Shown one piece after another: positions 7,747-18,079 of a stretch of DNA of 64,000 nucleotides. How positions within the stretch are numbered: the stretch's first letter is position 1; each line of letters begins with the position of its first letter. A model generated the notes under the pieces. That model saw nothing but the letters and a program-made list of their open reading frames with translations. It was not told the DNA's origin and made no database searches. Position numbers and translations under genes: made by a program. Source of the stretch: Eubacterium sp. AM49-13BH (lineage in GTDB: Bacteria > Bacillota > Clostridia > Lachnospirales > Lachnospiraceae); NCBI RefSeq assembly GCF_003464165.1, contig NZ_QSEK01000006.1, positions 1 to 64,000 on the forward strand, in the 5' to 3' direction.

Positions 7747-8646
7747 CTATTGTTTACAGCATTCGGCCCATCTGTAACCCACTTGTATAAGTTCAGATTC
7801 ATCCGCATAAGAATAAATCTTATTCTTAGTACCTATTCTCAATGCATTTTCACAATCATGCTTATGAATCAGCATCGACCTGTTATTAAGTATATAATCA
7901 TAATCATTAGAAACATCGTCTGCCTTAACCGCAACATCAATAAACCGGCCTGTGTATTTTGATTCCCCTGTAGAATATATGTAGTCAAGCCCAGGCTGGA
8001 CATTATATAGAAAAACATTAAAGCATATTCCCTCTCCATTATCTTCTACAGAATATGCTTCCATAAGAACCCCTCTGCACATAAGTTCTTCCTTGTTAAA
8101 TACCGGTGTCACTCTGTACATTACATGATTAGACGTTTCTTCAAGATATCTTGCAATCTTTACAACATATACATTCATATTGTCTGTCATATATGGACTC
8201 GCGGTTATATAATTCTTCTTATCTGTATCAGAACCGCCGAAACACCATGGAATAATCTGGGTTCTTACCTGACAGGCACCGCCAATCTCCTCATATGTGG
8301 CATTATTCCATCCTGTCGGATGAATACTGTCAGAATCGCCTTTCTTATCATCTTCTACAGGCATAGAATCATAATTAATACATGCAATAGCCGATGTTCC
8401 TCTTTTAAGGCTGTCAAGCGGTCCATATTTCAGATAGCGTTCATTTTTAATCTCTGAACCTGTAAAATACGGCTTATTATCATTAACATATACATAAGGA
8501 TTATCACCCTTATATTCCGTAATATCATCATAGGAAAACTGAATACTTTTTGAATTAACATTATTAGCAGAAACATTTGCAAAAAGCTTATATCCGCCAA
8601 ACACAATCAACACAAGTAATATTATCCCTATTATTTTCTTTCTCAT
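7747..8646 (-). CDS. EndA/NUC-type DNA/RNA endonuclease homologue lacking the catalytic histidine
   Basis: The 299-residue protein has an N-terminal membrane anchor (residues 5-25) and a domain matching Firmicutes secreted DNA/RNA non-specific nucleases: a GW..ATYEEIGGACQ segment, NYITASPYM, NHVMYRVTPVF and GICFNVFLYNVQPG. In active relatives the pattern is R-C-H-L-I with His as general base; here it reads VRTQII, with a CAG glutamine at the histidine position. It is therefore probably an exported, non-catalytic or altered relative. Its ATG overlaps the restored EamA gene stop (ATGA), so the two are translationally coupled. Confidence 0.75.
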   Translation of the reverse strand: MRKKIIGIILLVLIVFGGYKLFANVSANNVNSKSIQFSYDDITEYKGDNPYVYVNDNKPYFTGSEIKNERYLKYGPLDSLKRGTSAIACINYDSMPVEDDKKGDSDSIHPTGWNNATYEEIGGACQVRTQIIPWCFGGSDTDKKNYITASPYMTDNMNVYVVKIARYLEETSNHVMYRVTPVFNKEELMCRGVLMEAYSVEDNGEGICFNVFLYNVQPGLDYIYSTGESKYTGRFIDVAVKADDVSNDYDYILNNRSMLIHKHDCENALRIGTKNKIYSYADESELIQVGYRWAECCKQ

Positions 8647-9571
8647 TTCGTATTACCCTTCTTCATTCCTGGTACCTGTGCCAGAATAACCGCTATAAAT
8701 ACCAGAACGCAACCCATTATCTCTCTCTTTTTAATACCTCTCCAAGTATAATCCATCCTGCAAGCACCGCAAACACTGATTCAAGGCTCATTACAATAGA
8801 TGCCACCGAAGGCTGTGCATATTTCTGTCCAACCATCTGAAGAGTATATGCTATACCACTCGACAATACACCTGCATATAGTATCGGAACAAGCGCAGCT
8901 TTAATTCCTGCAAATGTAACATTTTCCTTAAATATCATAGCAAATGTTGAAATAATTGCAATAACAATAAACTGTATACAGGACATTTTCATACTGTCAG
9001 CACTTGAAAATTTATCAATAACAAGAATGTGTATTGTAAAGCATATTGCTCCAAGGAACACAAGGACATCACCAAGGTATATTCCGGATGCCCCGCCAGA
9101 CATACATAAAAGATACATTCCGGCAACACATCCTGTAACAGAAACTCCTATTATCCAGTGCATTTTCTTACCCATAAAAACCGAAACCACTGAAACCATA
9201 ACAACATACGTTGCTGTTATAAAGCCAGACCTTCCTGATGCTGCAACGCCTTGTGGATACACACTTATTCCATACTGCTGGAATGTCATTGCTGCAAAAA
9301 GAACAATTCCGCATATTATGCCTGCACCCAATGGCCATGTCTGTAAACAACTGTTATTCTCTGTATTAATCACTTTTCCAGAATTATTTCTTTTATCCAA
9401 CACATTTTTAATTACAATTACAACTGCCAGAAACAGTGCACCGACTATAGACCTTGCAGCATTAAATGTAAATGTCCCAACTGCTCCTGCACCACTTGTC
9501 TGTGCAACAAATGCCGTCCCCCAGATAAATGCAGCAAGAAGCAGTATCAGGCTTCCCTTTATATTATTCAT
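8643..9571 (-). pseudogene. EamA/DMT-family transporter, frameshifted near its C-terminus
   Basis: Drug/metabolite transporter with two EamA repeats (about ten membrane spans); the substrate is unknown. The frame ends early at 8717 after GWIILGEVLKRER. Adding one A to the A5 run at 8728-8732 continues it as KKREIMGCVLVFIAV and on to a TGA at 8643-8645, which overlaps the next ATG as ATGA. That overlap is strong evidence for the restored frame. The span is 929 bases, one short of a codon multiple. Its start overlaps the end of the antiporter gene by eight bases. Confidence 0.88.
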
Positions 9572-11117
9572 TACTCTTACCCTTATTAATATATTTGATA
9601 CCTATAAATGCACCTATAAGAATAACAAAACCTATAATAAGAGGAATAACAGGATTCTGTACAAATCCTGCAATAACATATGTCACGCAAGAAATAACTG
9701 CAACCACAATTACATATGGAAGCTGTGTAGACACATGATTCATATGATTACACTGTGCTCCTGCCGAAGCCATAATTGTAGTATCTGATATCGGTGAACA
9801 ATGGTCTCCACAGACAGCTCCAGCCATACATGCAGAGATTGATATAATCATCATTGTATGGTTAGTTCCTGAAAATGTATTTACAACAATTGGAATAAGA
9901 ATTCCAAATGTTCCCCACGAAGTTCCTGTTGCAAAAGCAAGGAATACTGCAACCAGGAATATAACTGCAGGCAGAATACTTAACCATCCACCCGATACTC
10001 CTTTCACAAGTCCGGCAACAAACTCCTTAGCACCAAGACTGTCTGTCATCGCTTTGAGTGTCCATGCAAATGTAAGAATAAGGATTGCCGGTACCATTGC
10101 CTTGAACCCTTCCGGTATGCATGAGCATGACTCATTGAATGAAAGAACTCTTCTTACTGCATAGAACACAATTGTTATTATAAGTGCAAAGAAACTTCCA
10201 AGCATTAGTCCTACCGAAGCATCACTTCCTGAAAATGCATCAACAAAACCTACTCCCTTGAAAAAATCTCCTGAATATAGCATTCCGATTATACAGCAAA
10301 CTATAAGTGTAATAATTGGAAATAACAGATCTAACACTTTTCCGCGTCCCTTAATTACATCTTCTGTTGCGTTAGCATATGGTCTGTCAGGAGTTGTATA
10401 CAAGTCTCCTTTAGCTGCATTTGCTTCATGAACTGCCATTGAACCAAAATCAACCTTTAACGCTACAATAAGAATCATTGCTGCAATAGTAAATAATGCA
10501 TAATAATTGTAAGGAATAGCCTTAATAAATATTCCAAAACCATCTTCGCCCTCAACAAAACCTGTTACCGCTGCTGCCCATGAAGATATAGGCGCAATAA
10601 TACAGATTGGTGCCGCTGTTGCATCAATAAGATATGCAAGCTTCGCTCTCGAAACATTATGCTTGTCTGTTACCGGACGCATAACGCTTCCAACTGTAAG
10701 ACAGTTAAAATAATCATCAATAAATATAAGAATTCCAAGAAGCACCGTAACAAGCTGTGCTCCAACTCTTGTTTTAATATGTCTTCCAGCCCATTCTCCA
10801 AATGCTGCCGAACCACCTGCTTTATTCATCATGCATACCATGATTCCCAGTACAACAAGGAACACCAGAATTCCTACATTGTAAGGATCTGACAATACTC
10901 CTACAAGACCATCTTCAAATATATGAAGAACTGATTTTTCAAAACTGAACCCGCTCTGAAATATATTTCCATAAAATAGTCCTCCTATTACAATTCCTAC
11001 AAAAAGTGAACTGTAAACCTCTTTGGTAATTAACGCTAATATAATAGCAACCAGCGGTGGTATAAGTGCCCAAAAGGTTGCATACAGATTAGGTACATAC
11101 TGAATAACTTCTTCCAT
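9564..11117 (-). CDS. NhaC-type Na+/H+ antiporter family protein
   Basis: A 517-residue membrane protein with 11-13 predicted spans, matching the NhaC family: an N-terminal ALIPPLVAIILALITKEV segment, IFIDDYFNCLTVG in the first core repeat, and CSPISDTTIMAS near the end. It probably exchanges protons or sodium; relatives have also been annotated as amino-acid transporters, so the substrate is uncertain. It starts behind AAGGAGAG, 32 bases after the YhaN-like gene, and overlaps the EamA gene by eight bases. Confidence 0.85.
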   Translation of the reverse strand: MEEVIQYVPNLYATFWALIPPLVAIILALITKEVYSSLFVGIVIGGLFYGNIFQSGFSFEKSVLHIFEDGLVGVLSDPYNVGILVFLVVLGIMVCMMNKAGGSAAFGEWAGRHIKTRVGAQLVTVLLGILIFIDDYFNCLTVGSVMRPVTDKHNVSRAKLAYLIDATAAPICIIAPISSWAAAVTGFVEGEDGFGIFIKAIPYNYYALFTIAAMILIVALKVDFGSMAVHEANAAKGDLYTTPDRPYANATEDVIKGRGKVLDLLFPIITLIVCCIIGMLYSGDFFKGVGFVDAFSGSDASVGLMLGSFFALIITIVFYAVRRVLSFNESCSCIPEGFKAMVPAILILTFAWTLKAMTDSLGAKEFVAGLVKGVSGGWLSILPAVIFLVAVFLAFATGTSWGTFGILIPIVVNTFSGTNHTMMIISISACMAGAVCGDHCSPISDTTIMASAGAQCNHMNHVSTQLPYVIVVAVISCVTYVIAGFVQNPVIPLIIGFVILIGAFIGIKYINKGKSNE

Positions 11118-11149
11118 TGTATCTCTCCTTAATAAATATGTATTTTACA

Positions 11150-13809
11150 CTAATTGTATATTCTGCTTTCACTACATGTAAAGTATATAACCTGATAATC
11201 CTTTGCAATCTCGTCAAGAAGCTTCATAGCTCCCTTAATGTTATTATCATCAAGATTAACAAACGGATCATCAAATATAAGAAATGGTTTCTCCTCTTTA
11301 TACATTGCCTCGACAAGTGCCATTCGCATGCATATTCCAACCAGATCCTGCTTCCCTGCACTAAGATATCCTATATCCCTTGGCATATTCTGTTCCATGA
11401 CAGTAAGCTTTGTATCTGCATCCATACTGAATGTATCCGGTTCATATCCTGCAAGAATTTTGAAATATTTTCTAAACCCTGCCATAACAGGTTCCATATA
11501 TTTAGCAGTAAATGACTGTTTTGAATCTTCCATTATCTGTTTAGTTAATTTTAACAGTCTTTCCTTTTTTATCTCATTTTCTTGCACGCTTTCCAGCTCA
11601 TTAAGTTCTTGTCTGAAATTTTCACACTCTTCAGCCTGAATCTGAAGGTTTTCAAGCTGTCTGTTACACTGTGCTATCTGCTCTGAATAATTCTCAATCA
11701 TAATATCAGTCTGCGACATATCAGCAGCAATATCTTCAAGAGAAACCTTGTCATCTTCATCCTCGCCTGCAGCCAATAAACTTATATCTGTGCCTGCCTC
11801 AAAATCATTCTTTGCTGAGACTGCATTTTCATACTCACTTTTAGCACGATAATATTCATCCAGCTTTTTGTCAAGTCTTCTAAGCATTTCTCCAACACTA
11901 TCCTCATCACTATAATCTTTCACATATGACTTAAGAAACTGTGTAATCCCGTCAATCTGCTTTTCATACTGTCTGCTGTAAGACTCCTGCTTTAAAAGCT
12001 CATTGTTAATTCTTATAAAATCAGCAGTATCTCTCTTTATTTTTTCTATTGCAAGTGAATAATTACTGATATCATCCATACAAATAAAACTTCTTAAGAA
12101 ATTCCTTATTCTGCTCTCAAGCAAACTTATTTCTTCATGTATTCCAGAATCATTCTGCTGTGCTTCCCTTACTTTCAGCTCACGATAATCCTCTATATCA
12201 TGACGTAACTTAGAAAGCTCCCATTCCATATTGTCCATGTTATATGCAATTCCATATTTTTCGCAGAAACCCCTTACAATATCCTGCGTATCTGCAATAC
12301 TCTTCCTGTCAGCTTCAAGTTCAGACTCCATGGCTTTTAGTCTCTCAGCTGATTCCGCACTTATATTTCTAAATGTCTCATCATGCTGTTTTTTCTTTAC
12401 AGAACCAATTCTTCCAGATAAACCACCTATAAATATACCCGCAATTATCAGTGTTATTCCGGCCACCATTACTTTAAACGAAAGAATTCCACCAATAACC
12501 GCTAAGATAACTCCTGCGACAATTCCCGTAACACTGTTATTCTTATATTCTTTCGCCTTGGCAAGCTTTGTGTTTTCATTTTCTCTCACAATTTCTAATT
12601 TAATTTCCTTGCCAGCAAGAGAATTCTGTTTATTCCGGGCTGCTATCCATCTGTCATGAATTATTCCTATATCTTCGTCAGGAACACCCTCTGCAAAGCG
12701 CTTTTTAACTGATTCAGTTTTTTCTGCTCATCCTCTGACAGTCTGTTTTTTGAACACAGGTTTCTAAATTCATCAAGTCTGACAGCAAGCCCCTGATATT
12801 CATCAAGAACAGCATTATCAGGAACCCCTTGCCCATATATTTTCTGAAGTTCTTCGAATCGCCTTTTATCTTGCTCATCGACATGAGCCAGTCTGCCACT
12901 TAACTTTCCAGCATCATCAAAAATTTCAATCTGCTTTATTATCTCATTCTTTTCAGGAATAGTACCATTGAAATATTCTTTCATATGTTCAAAAATATTC
13001 TTTTTATTGTTACATTCCTTTAACAATAACTGATACTTTTCCTTCATTGCCTGAACATCTTTTTTTACACTTAAAACCTTCTGCTGTTCCTGCAACTTTT
13101 CTTTACTGGCTTTGAGATTTTCTCTTTTTTCACACAATTCATCTCTTATCTTAGTCTGCTCATCAATAGTCTTATCTATTTCTGCATAATTATTAATCTG
13201 AGCTGTCAGCTGTGTGATTTTTGATTTTCTTTTTGCAATAGAACCTGTAACCCTTGTACTCGTTATATTGTTAAGTTCTGCCGTAAGTCTTGCCACCGCA
13301 GTCTCAAAATTGTTAATATCATCAGTATTGTCTGCCAGATTACCTATCTTGGCATTAATACTGTCAGTTGTCGTTGTAACACAGTCATTCTGTCCAATGA
13401 ATACTGTTCTTTCAAAAGATTGAGCATCTATCTTAAACAATTCATCTCCTATATCAGAAGAAAAATCATTGCATTCCATATTTGTATCTTTTCTTACAAG
13501 CAGAAATTCATCATCTGCCTGTTTCTTTCCAAACACTCTTCTAAGTGAATAAACAACATCATTTACCTTAAATATAATTTCACCGCCATATACTCCTTTC
13601 TGCCATGGCATATAACGGTTTCTTTCCTTATCTGCAAGTTTCTTCTTACTTTCATTCTTAAATCCATAAAACATAACACGGATAAAGGATGCAAGTGTAC
13701 TCTTTCCCCAGCCATTATCCTCACATATCGTATTACATTCACCAGAGAAATCATATGTAACATTATTCAGTTTTCCAAAATTCTCAATTGTACAACTGAT
13801 AAGTCTCAT
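11150..13809 (-). pseudogene. YhaN-like SMC/Rad50-type ATPase, split by a 1-base deletion
   Basis: Partner of a YhaO/SbcD-like nuclease in DNA end processing. The restored product is about 885 residues. The N-terminal half (MRLISCTIENFGKLNNV) has Walker A GWGKST; long coiled coils follow; two membrane-like segments sit in the middle (ILAVIGGILSFKV, LIIAGIFIGGL); and the C-terminus has a signature-like LSAGKQDL and Walker B FLIFDDPFVNLD. The break is in a TTAAAAAG run at 12702-12706; one added A joins the two frames (KKRFAEGVPDEDIG). The hydrophobic insertion is a feature of YhaN-like proteins. Its ATG overlaps the nuclease stop (TGATG). Confidence 0.85.
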
Positions 13810-14929
13810 CAGCCTATCTCCTCTCCCTGTAATGCCTGTAGTCCATATCTTATGATTTCAGCCTTATCCTGTTCACTAATATCATTTCTTGCCATAACAT
13901 TTCTTATATATTCACCTTTAAGCGACATATCATGTTCATATGACATATAATCAATATTGTATATTGTATTGTCCTTTATCTTAAATGCATAGAATTTCTG
14001 TTCAAACTGCTTAGCCAGGTAATCTGTGTTTTTCTCACATTCAACATCAAGAGCACCTGTAAGTTCAACTTTAACAAGACTCTCTTTCGTATATCCAGAT
14101 ATTTCAAGAAATCTTCTTACACACTTCTCTATTTCAAATGTGTTTTCACACCCTGTAACATCAACCTGTGCAACATAAACATTTCTTCTTGCAAATGGAA
14201 CAAAATATGTATCATAACCACCGGAAGTTTCATCAATATCAAGCACTACAAAGCCATGCTCTCCAGCCTCATCAAAGCCTCTTCCCTCAAGACATCCCGG
14301 ATAACAATACACCCCTCTGGCATCCAGCCTGTCACTTGAATATTCATGCACATGTCCAAGCGCAAGATAATCAATTCCACGGTTTCTTAAATCCTTAAGA
14401 CTTATTATCTGTGCGTTGTTCTTAGAAATATGAGAAGCCTCCTGCCCATGCAGCACAACAATATTAAAATTGCCTGCATTGAGAGAAAGGCTTCCATATA
14501 TCTTACCCGCATTATCACTGTCAAGCTCCACACCGGTAATAACGATATCCTTTGTAATACTGCCATTATTAATTATACCAGCATTGTAACTTATCCATTC
14601 TTTTCCAAACATACGAAGATTAGCAGGAATCTCATCAAGATACGATACAAAGCTCCATTGTCATGATTACCCTGCAGATAATAAAATATAATCCCCGGAT
14701 TGTTAATTATTATATTATATACTTCTTTCTTTGCTCCAACTGATATGTTCCTTGTATCAAACAAATCCCCCGCAATTATAATAACCCCGATACACTCCTT
14801 CACAGCATATCCGACCATATCCTTAAAAGATGCCAGCAGCTCACCTCTGCGTTCTCTTGCTTTATCTTTATCAAGATTAGCCGTCATTGCTGAATCCAGA
14901 TGAATATCTGCACAATGCAAAATCTTCAT
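13809..14929 (-). pseudogene. YhaO/SbcD-like metallophosphoesterase (DNA exonuclease), frameshifted
   Basis: The restored product of about 373 residues has the calcineurin-type motifs in order: CADIHLDS, AGDLFD, QGNHDN and LGHVHEY, which bind two metal ions for phosphodiester cleavage. The break is near 14640: one missing base (CGTAT for CGTTAT would do) separates QGNHDNGALYR from LDEIPANLRMFGKEW. The span is 1121 bases, one short of a codon multiple. It is followed by the YhaN-like gene with overlapping stop and start. Together they resemble the B. subtilis YhaO-YhaN pair; a role in DNA repair is inferred from that family. Confidence 0.87.
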
Positions 14930-15067
14930 ATCTTCTCAACCTCAACTATAATATATTAATAAATATATCACATTTTTATATAAAAACATAGAACTTCTTT
15001 GTATAAAATGGTATACTTAATTTATATTTATTGTTCGTATTAATCATATACCCAGAAAGGAGAATTC

Positions 15068-16045
15068 ATGCAATATAATGTCAAAAAATGGGGCTTTCTC
15101 CCCGATGGTACAATGTGTCATATTATTCAGCTTTCATATAATGACATATCGCTTTATGTTTCAGACTATGGTGCAACATTCCAGTCAATGTTCGTGACTG
15201 ATTCAGCCGGTGCACAACACGACATAATCCTTGGTTATGATACCCCGGAAGAATATTATTATGACCAGCAGAACTTCGGTGGAACAATGGGCCGATTCGC
15301 CAACAGAATTGCCGGGGCATGCATAACTCTTAATGGCAAAGACTGGCATCTTCCTGCCAACGAAGGTAATAACACTCTTCACAGCGGACACGGCTTCAAC
15401 AAATGTATGTGGCAGTATGATGTTAATCCTGAGGCTCTCATCCTCACACTTAACAGCCCGCATCTGGAGAATGGATTCCCTGGAAATCTTAAAGTTACCC
15501 AGACAATTACTATTACTGACGGAAATTCAATACTTGTGCATTATGACGCAGTATCAGATATGGATACAGTATGTAGTTTCACCAATCATAGTTACTTTAA
15601 TTTTTCTGGGGTAAAGAATGTCTGTAATTATATAGTATCTGTAGGAGCAGATTGCTACACCCCTGTAGACAGCAGCAACATCCCCACGGGTGACATTCTG
15701 CCTGTTGAAGGAACAATGTATGATTTCCGTAATCCAAGAAGAGTTGGAACAGATTATATTGATATCAATTACGTTCTCTCTGATGCATATGAATATGCCG
15801 CTAAAGTAACCGACCCAGAAGCAGGCATAAGCATGTCTGTAAAGACCAGTTTCCCAGGATTGCAGCTGTATAACGGTAATTATATAGGTAACTGTACCGG
15901 TAAATACAATATGCCATACAACGATCAGCATGGCATATGTTTTGAACCCCAGTTTTTTCCTGACTCAATGCATCATAATAACTTTCCATCACCTGTTCTT
16001 AAAGCTGGAGAGCATCTTGACAGATATATAGAATACATTTTCTAA
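15068..16045 (+). CDS. galM: Aldose 1-epimerase (galactose mutarotase)
   Basis: Interconverts alpha and beta anomers of free hexoses. The 325 residues follow the family plan: GGTMGRFANRI near 80, the catalytic-histidine motif NHSYFNFSG near 170, and GICFEPQFFPDS with the catalytic glutamate near the end. It starts behind AAAGGAG and is a single gene facing the sugar ABC operon, with a shared terminator. Its placement next to cellobiose genes fits a role in handling glucose released inside the cell. Confidence 0.95.
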   Translation: MQYNVKKWGFLPDGTMCHIIQLSYNDISLYVSDYGATFQSMFVTDSAGAQHDIILGYDTPEEYYYDQQNFGGTMGRFANRIAGACITLNGKDWHLPANEGNNTLHSGHGFNKCMWQYDVNPEALILTLNSPHLENGFPGNLKVTQTITITDGNSILVHYDAVSDMDTVCSFTNHSYFNFSGVKNVCNYIVSVGADCYTPVDSSNIPTGDILPVEGTMYDFRNPRRVGTDYIDINYVLSDAYEYAAKVTDPEAGISMSVKTSFPGLQLYNGNYIGNCTGKYNMPYNDQHGICFEPQFFPDSMHHNNFPSPVLKAGEHLDRYIEYIF

Positions 16046-16086
16046 ACAGCAGCTATATTGCTAAAGTGCATGATACAAGACGCAAA

Positions 16087-16117
16087 AAGAACCGCCCCTG
16101 AAATCAGGACGGTTCTT
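16087..16117. terminator. Bidirectional terminator between galM and the sugar ABC genes
   Basis: AAGAACCG (16087-16094) pairs with CGGTTCTT (16110-16117), with an inner CCTGA/TCAGG extension; T-runs follow on both strands. It serves the convergent galM and permease genes. Confidence 0.9.
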
Positions 16118-16136
16118 TTTTAATCTAAAAGCATAT

Positions 16137-17039
16137 CTAACCTTTAACACCACCAAGTGTAACACCTCTTACAATGAACTTTGAAAGACAGATATACACT
16201 ATAATTACCGGAACAATAGCAAATGCTATCATCATATATACCTGACCCATATCAAACTTCAGGAAATCCGCACTACGAAGCTGTGCTATTAACAGAGGAA
16301 GGGTTTTCTTGCTTGCCTTGTTAATAAGGAGTGAAGGTATAAAATAATTATTCCATGATGATACGAAAGTAAATATCATCTGAACAGCCAGAGCCGGTTT
16401 CATAAGGGGCAGAACAATCTGGTTAAATATTCTGAACTCTCTTGCGCCATCAATTCTCGCTGCCTCAATAAGTTCCATTGGAAGCACACTGTCCATATAC
16501 TGCTTAATAAAGAAGAATACTACGGGTGCTGCAACCGAAGGTACAATAAGTGGTATGTAAGAATTAAGAAGATTCCAGTCTCCCATCATCTTAACAAATC
16601 CAAGTGCTGATACCTGTGTTGGTACCATCATTACAAGAAGAATGAATGTAAATGCAAACTTCTTTAGCCTGAAGTTATATGCATGAATAGCAAATGCTGT
16701 AAGTGCTGAGAAATACACTGACAGAACCGCTGAACATGCCGCAACAAACAGACTGTTAAACATACCCTTTATAACAGGAATATTCTCATTAGCAAGAACA
16801 TTCTTCATGTTGACTATAAACGACTTTCCTGGAAGGAACGAGAATCCTTTCTGGATATCAGGGTGTGATCTTGTTGTATTAATAATAAGTACATAGAATG
16901 AGAAAAGGCACAAAAATGTTATAAGAATAAGTACGATATAACATAACACTCTCTCTGTTGTAAGTATTATTCTGTCTTTCACTCCAGCATTAGTGCCTTT
17001 AATATCAGCACTTGCAGAGGCTTTACCTGAATTACTCAT
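16137..17039 (-). CDS. Carbohydrate ABC transporter permease (MalG type)
   Basis: Six-span inner permease half of a sugar importer, 300 residues, with the EAA loop ELIEAARIDGAREFRIFNQI that contacts the ATPase. It lies two bases after the MalF-type gene. No ATPase gene is linked, so a shared MsmK-like ATPase elsewhere probably drives it. The binding protein and regulator upstream and the divergent phosphorylase and glucosidase point to cello-oligosaccharides as the substrate (inference from context). Confidence 0.93.
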   Translation of the reverse strand: MSNSGKASASADIKGTNAGVKDRIILTTERVLCYIVLILITFLCLFSFYVLIINTTRSHPDIQKGFSFLPGKSFIVNMKNVLANENIPVIKGMFNSLFVAACSAVLSVYFSALTAFAIHAYNFRLKKFAFTFILLVMMVPTQVSALGFVKMMGDWNLLNSYIPLIVPSVAAPVVFFFIKQYMDSVLPMELIEAARIDGAREFRIFNQIVLPLMKPALAVQMIFTFVSSWNNYFIPSLLINKASKKTLPLLIAQLRSADFLKFDMGQVYMMIAFAIVPVIIVYICLSKFIVRGVTLGGVKG

Positions 17040-17040
17040 A

Positions 17041-17991
17041 TTACTTCGCCTCCTTTGCTTTTTTCTTCTTAGCTTTTCTAATTCCTGCTGCTTCCATATC
17101 CTTTGTTATATAATTAAATACAAATATACTAAGTACTGCTGTTACAATAAACAGAATAACTGAAAGCGCACCTGCCATACCATAATTCTTACTATAAAGA
17201 TGCTTGTTAAGATACATAATAACCGTCATACTTGTTCTATCCGGATTACCATTACCATTAGTAAGTATCTGAGGAACATCGAACATCTGGATACCACCGA
17301 TTAATGATGTAATAAGTGTGTATGCCAGAATAGGCTTAATAAGTGGAAGTGTAATCTTTCCAAATATCTGTCTTGAATTAGCACCATCAATTCTTGCTGC
17401 TTCAAAAAGGCAAGGATCAACGCCCATAATGGCAGCCATAAGAATTATTGTTGTATTACCAAACCACATAAGGAAGTTCATAAGAGCAATCAGTCCTCTC
17501 GCTCCTGCTACCTCCGCAAGGAATCTATATGTAGGCAATCCCATACTGTTAAGCATGTTATTGATTGGACCCTGATCTGCAAATATTGCGTAGAATAACA
17601 TGGCAAATGCAGATGCCATAATCAAATTAGGCATATAGATTATAGTTTTGAAAAATCCTGTACATTTTAATCTTAATCTAAGATCTGTAAACCATGACGC
17701 CAGAAGCAATGATATAAGAATCTGTGGAATAAATCCCATCAGCCACATTATCATTGTATTCTTCAGATAGAGCAATGTATCACCGTTAAACAGTATGGCC
17801 TTGTAATTGTCAAATCCAACGAACTTAGGTCCGACCTGCATAAGTCCAACCATATAGTTCTCAAAAAAACTATTATAAAATGTAGATATCAGTGGTATTA
17901 ATGAAAACACAATATATACTGCAAAGAACGGTATAAGAAATATGTATCCCCATTTTGCATAGCTTACAAACTTTTTCTTCTTTTTATTCAT
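17041..17991 (-). CDS. Carbohydrate ABC transporter permease (MalF type)
   Basis: Partner permease, 316 residues from the ATG at 17991, which is chosen because GGAG lies seven bases upstream; the frame could extend to 18030, where no such site is seen. It has an N-terminal lysine stretch, six spans and the EAA loop LFEAARIDGANSRQIFGKI. It is separated from the binding-protein gene by an intrinsic terminator. Confidence 0.92.
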   Translation of the reverse strand: MNKKKKKFVSYAKWGYIFLIPFFAVYIVFSLIPLISTFYNSFFENYMVGLMQVGPKFVGFDNYKAILFNGDTLLYLKNTMIMWLMGFIPQILISLLLASWFTDLRLRLKCTGFFKTIIYMPNLIMASAFAMLFYAIFADQGPINNMLNSMGLPTYRFLAEVAGARGLIALMNFLMWFGNTTIILMAAIMGVDPCLFEAARIDGANSRQIFGKITLPLIKPILAYTLITSLIGGIQMFDVPQILTNGNGNPDRTSMTVIMYLNKHLYSKNYGMAGALSVILFIVTAVLSIFVFNYITKDMEAAGIRKAKKKKAKEAK

Positions 17992-18017
17992 ACATATCTC
18001 CATTCCTGCCATATAAA

Positions 18018-18060
18018 AAGGCACAGCCATATAACATACTTATTATAATGACTGTGCCTT
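18018..18060 (-). terminator. Internal terminator between the binding-protein and permease genes
   Basis: On the minus strand AAGGCACAG pairs with CTGTGCCTT and is followed by TTTTTAT. It lies about 20 bases after the binding-protein stop and 27 bases before the permease start. This would allow more binding protein than permease to be made from one promoter, a known pattern in sugar ABC operons. Confidence 0.8.
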
Positions 18061-18079
18061 AATGACTAGCAATTACTAA

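Noticed and set aside
9027..9788. 253-residue plus-strand frame opposite the EamA and antiporter genes
   Set aside because: Antisense to two clear membrane-protein genes; proline and threonine rich as expected for the reverse of hydrophobic codons.
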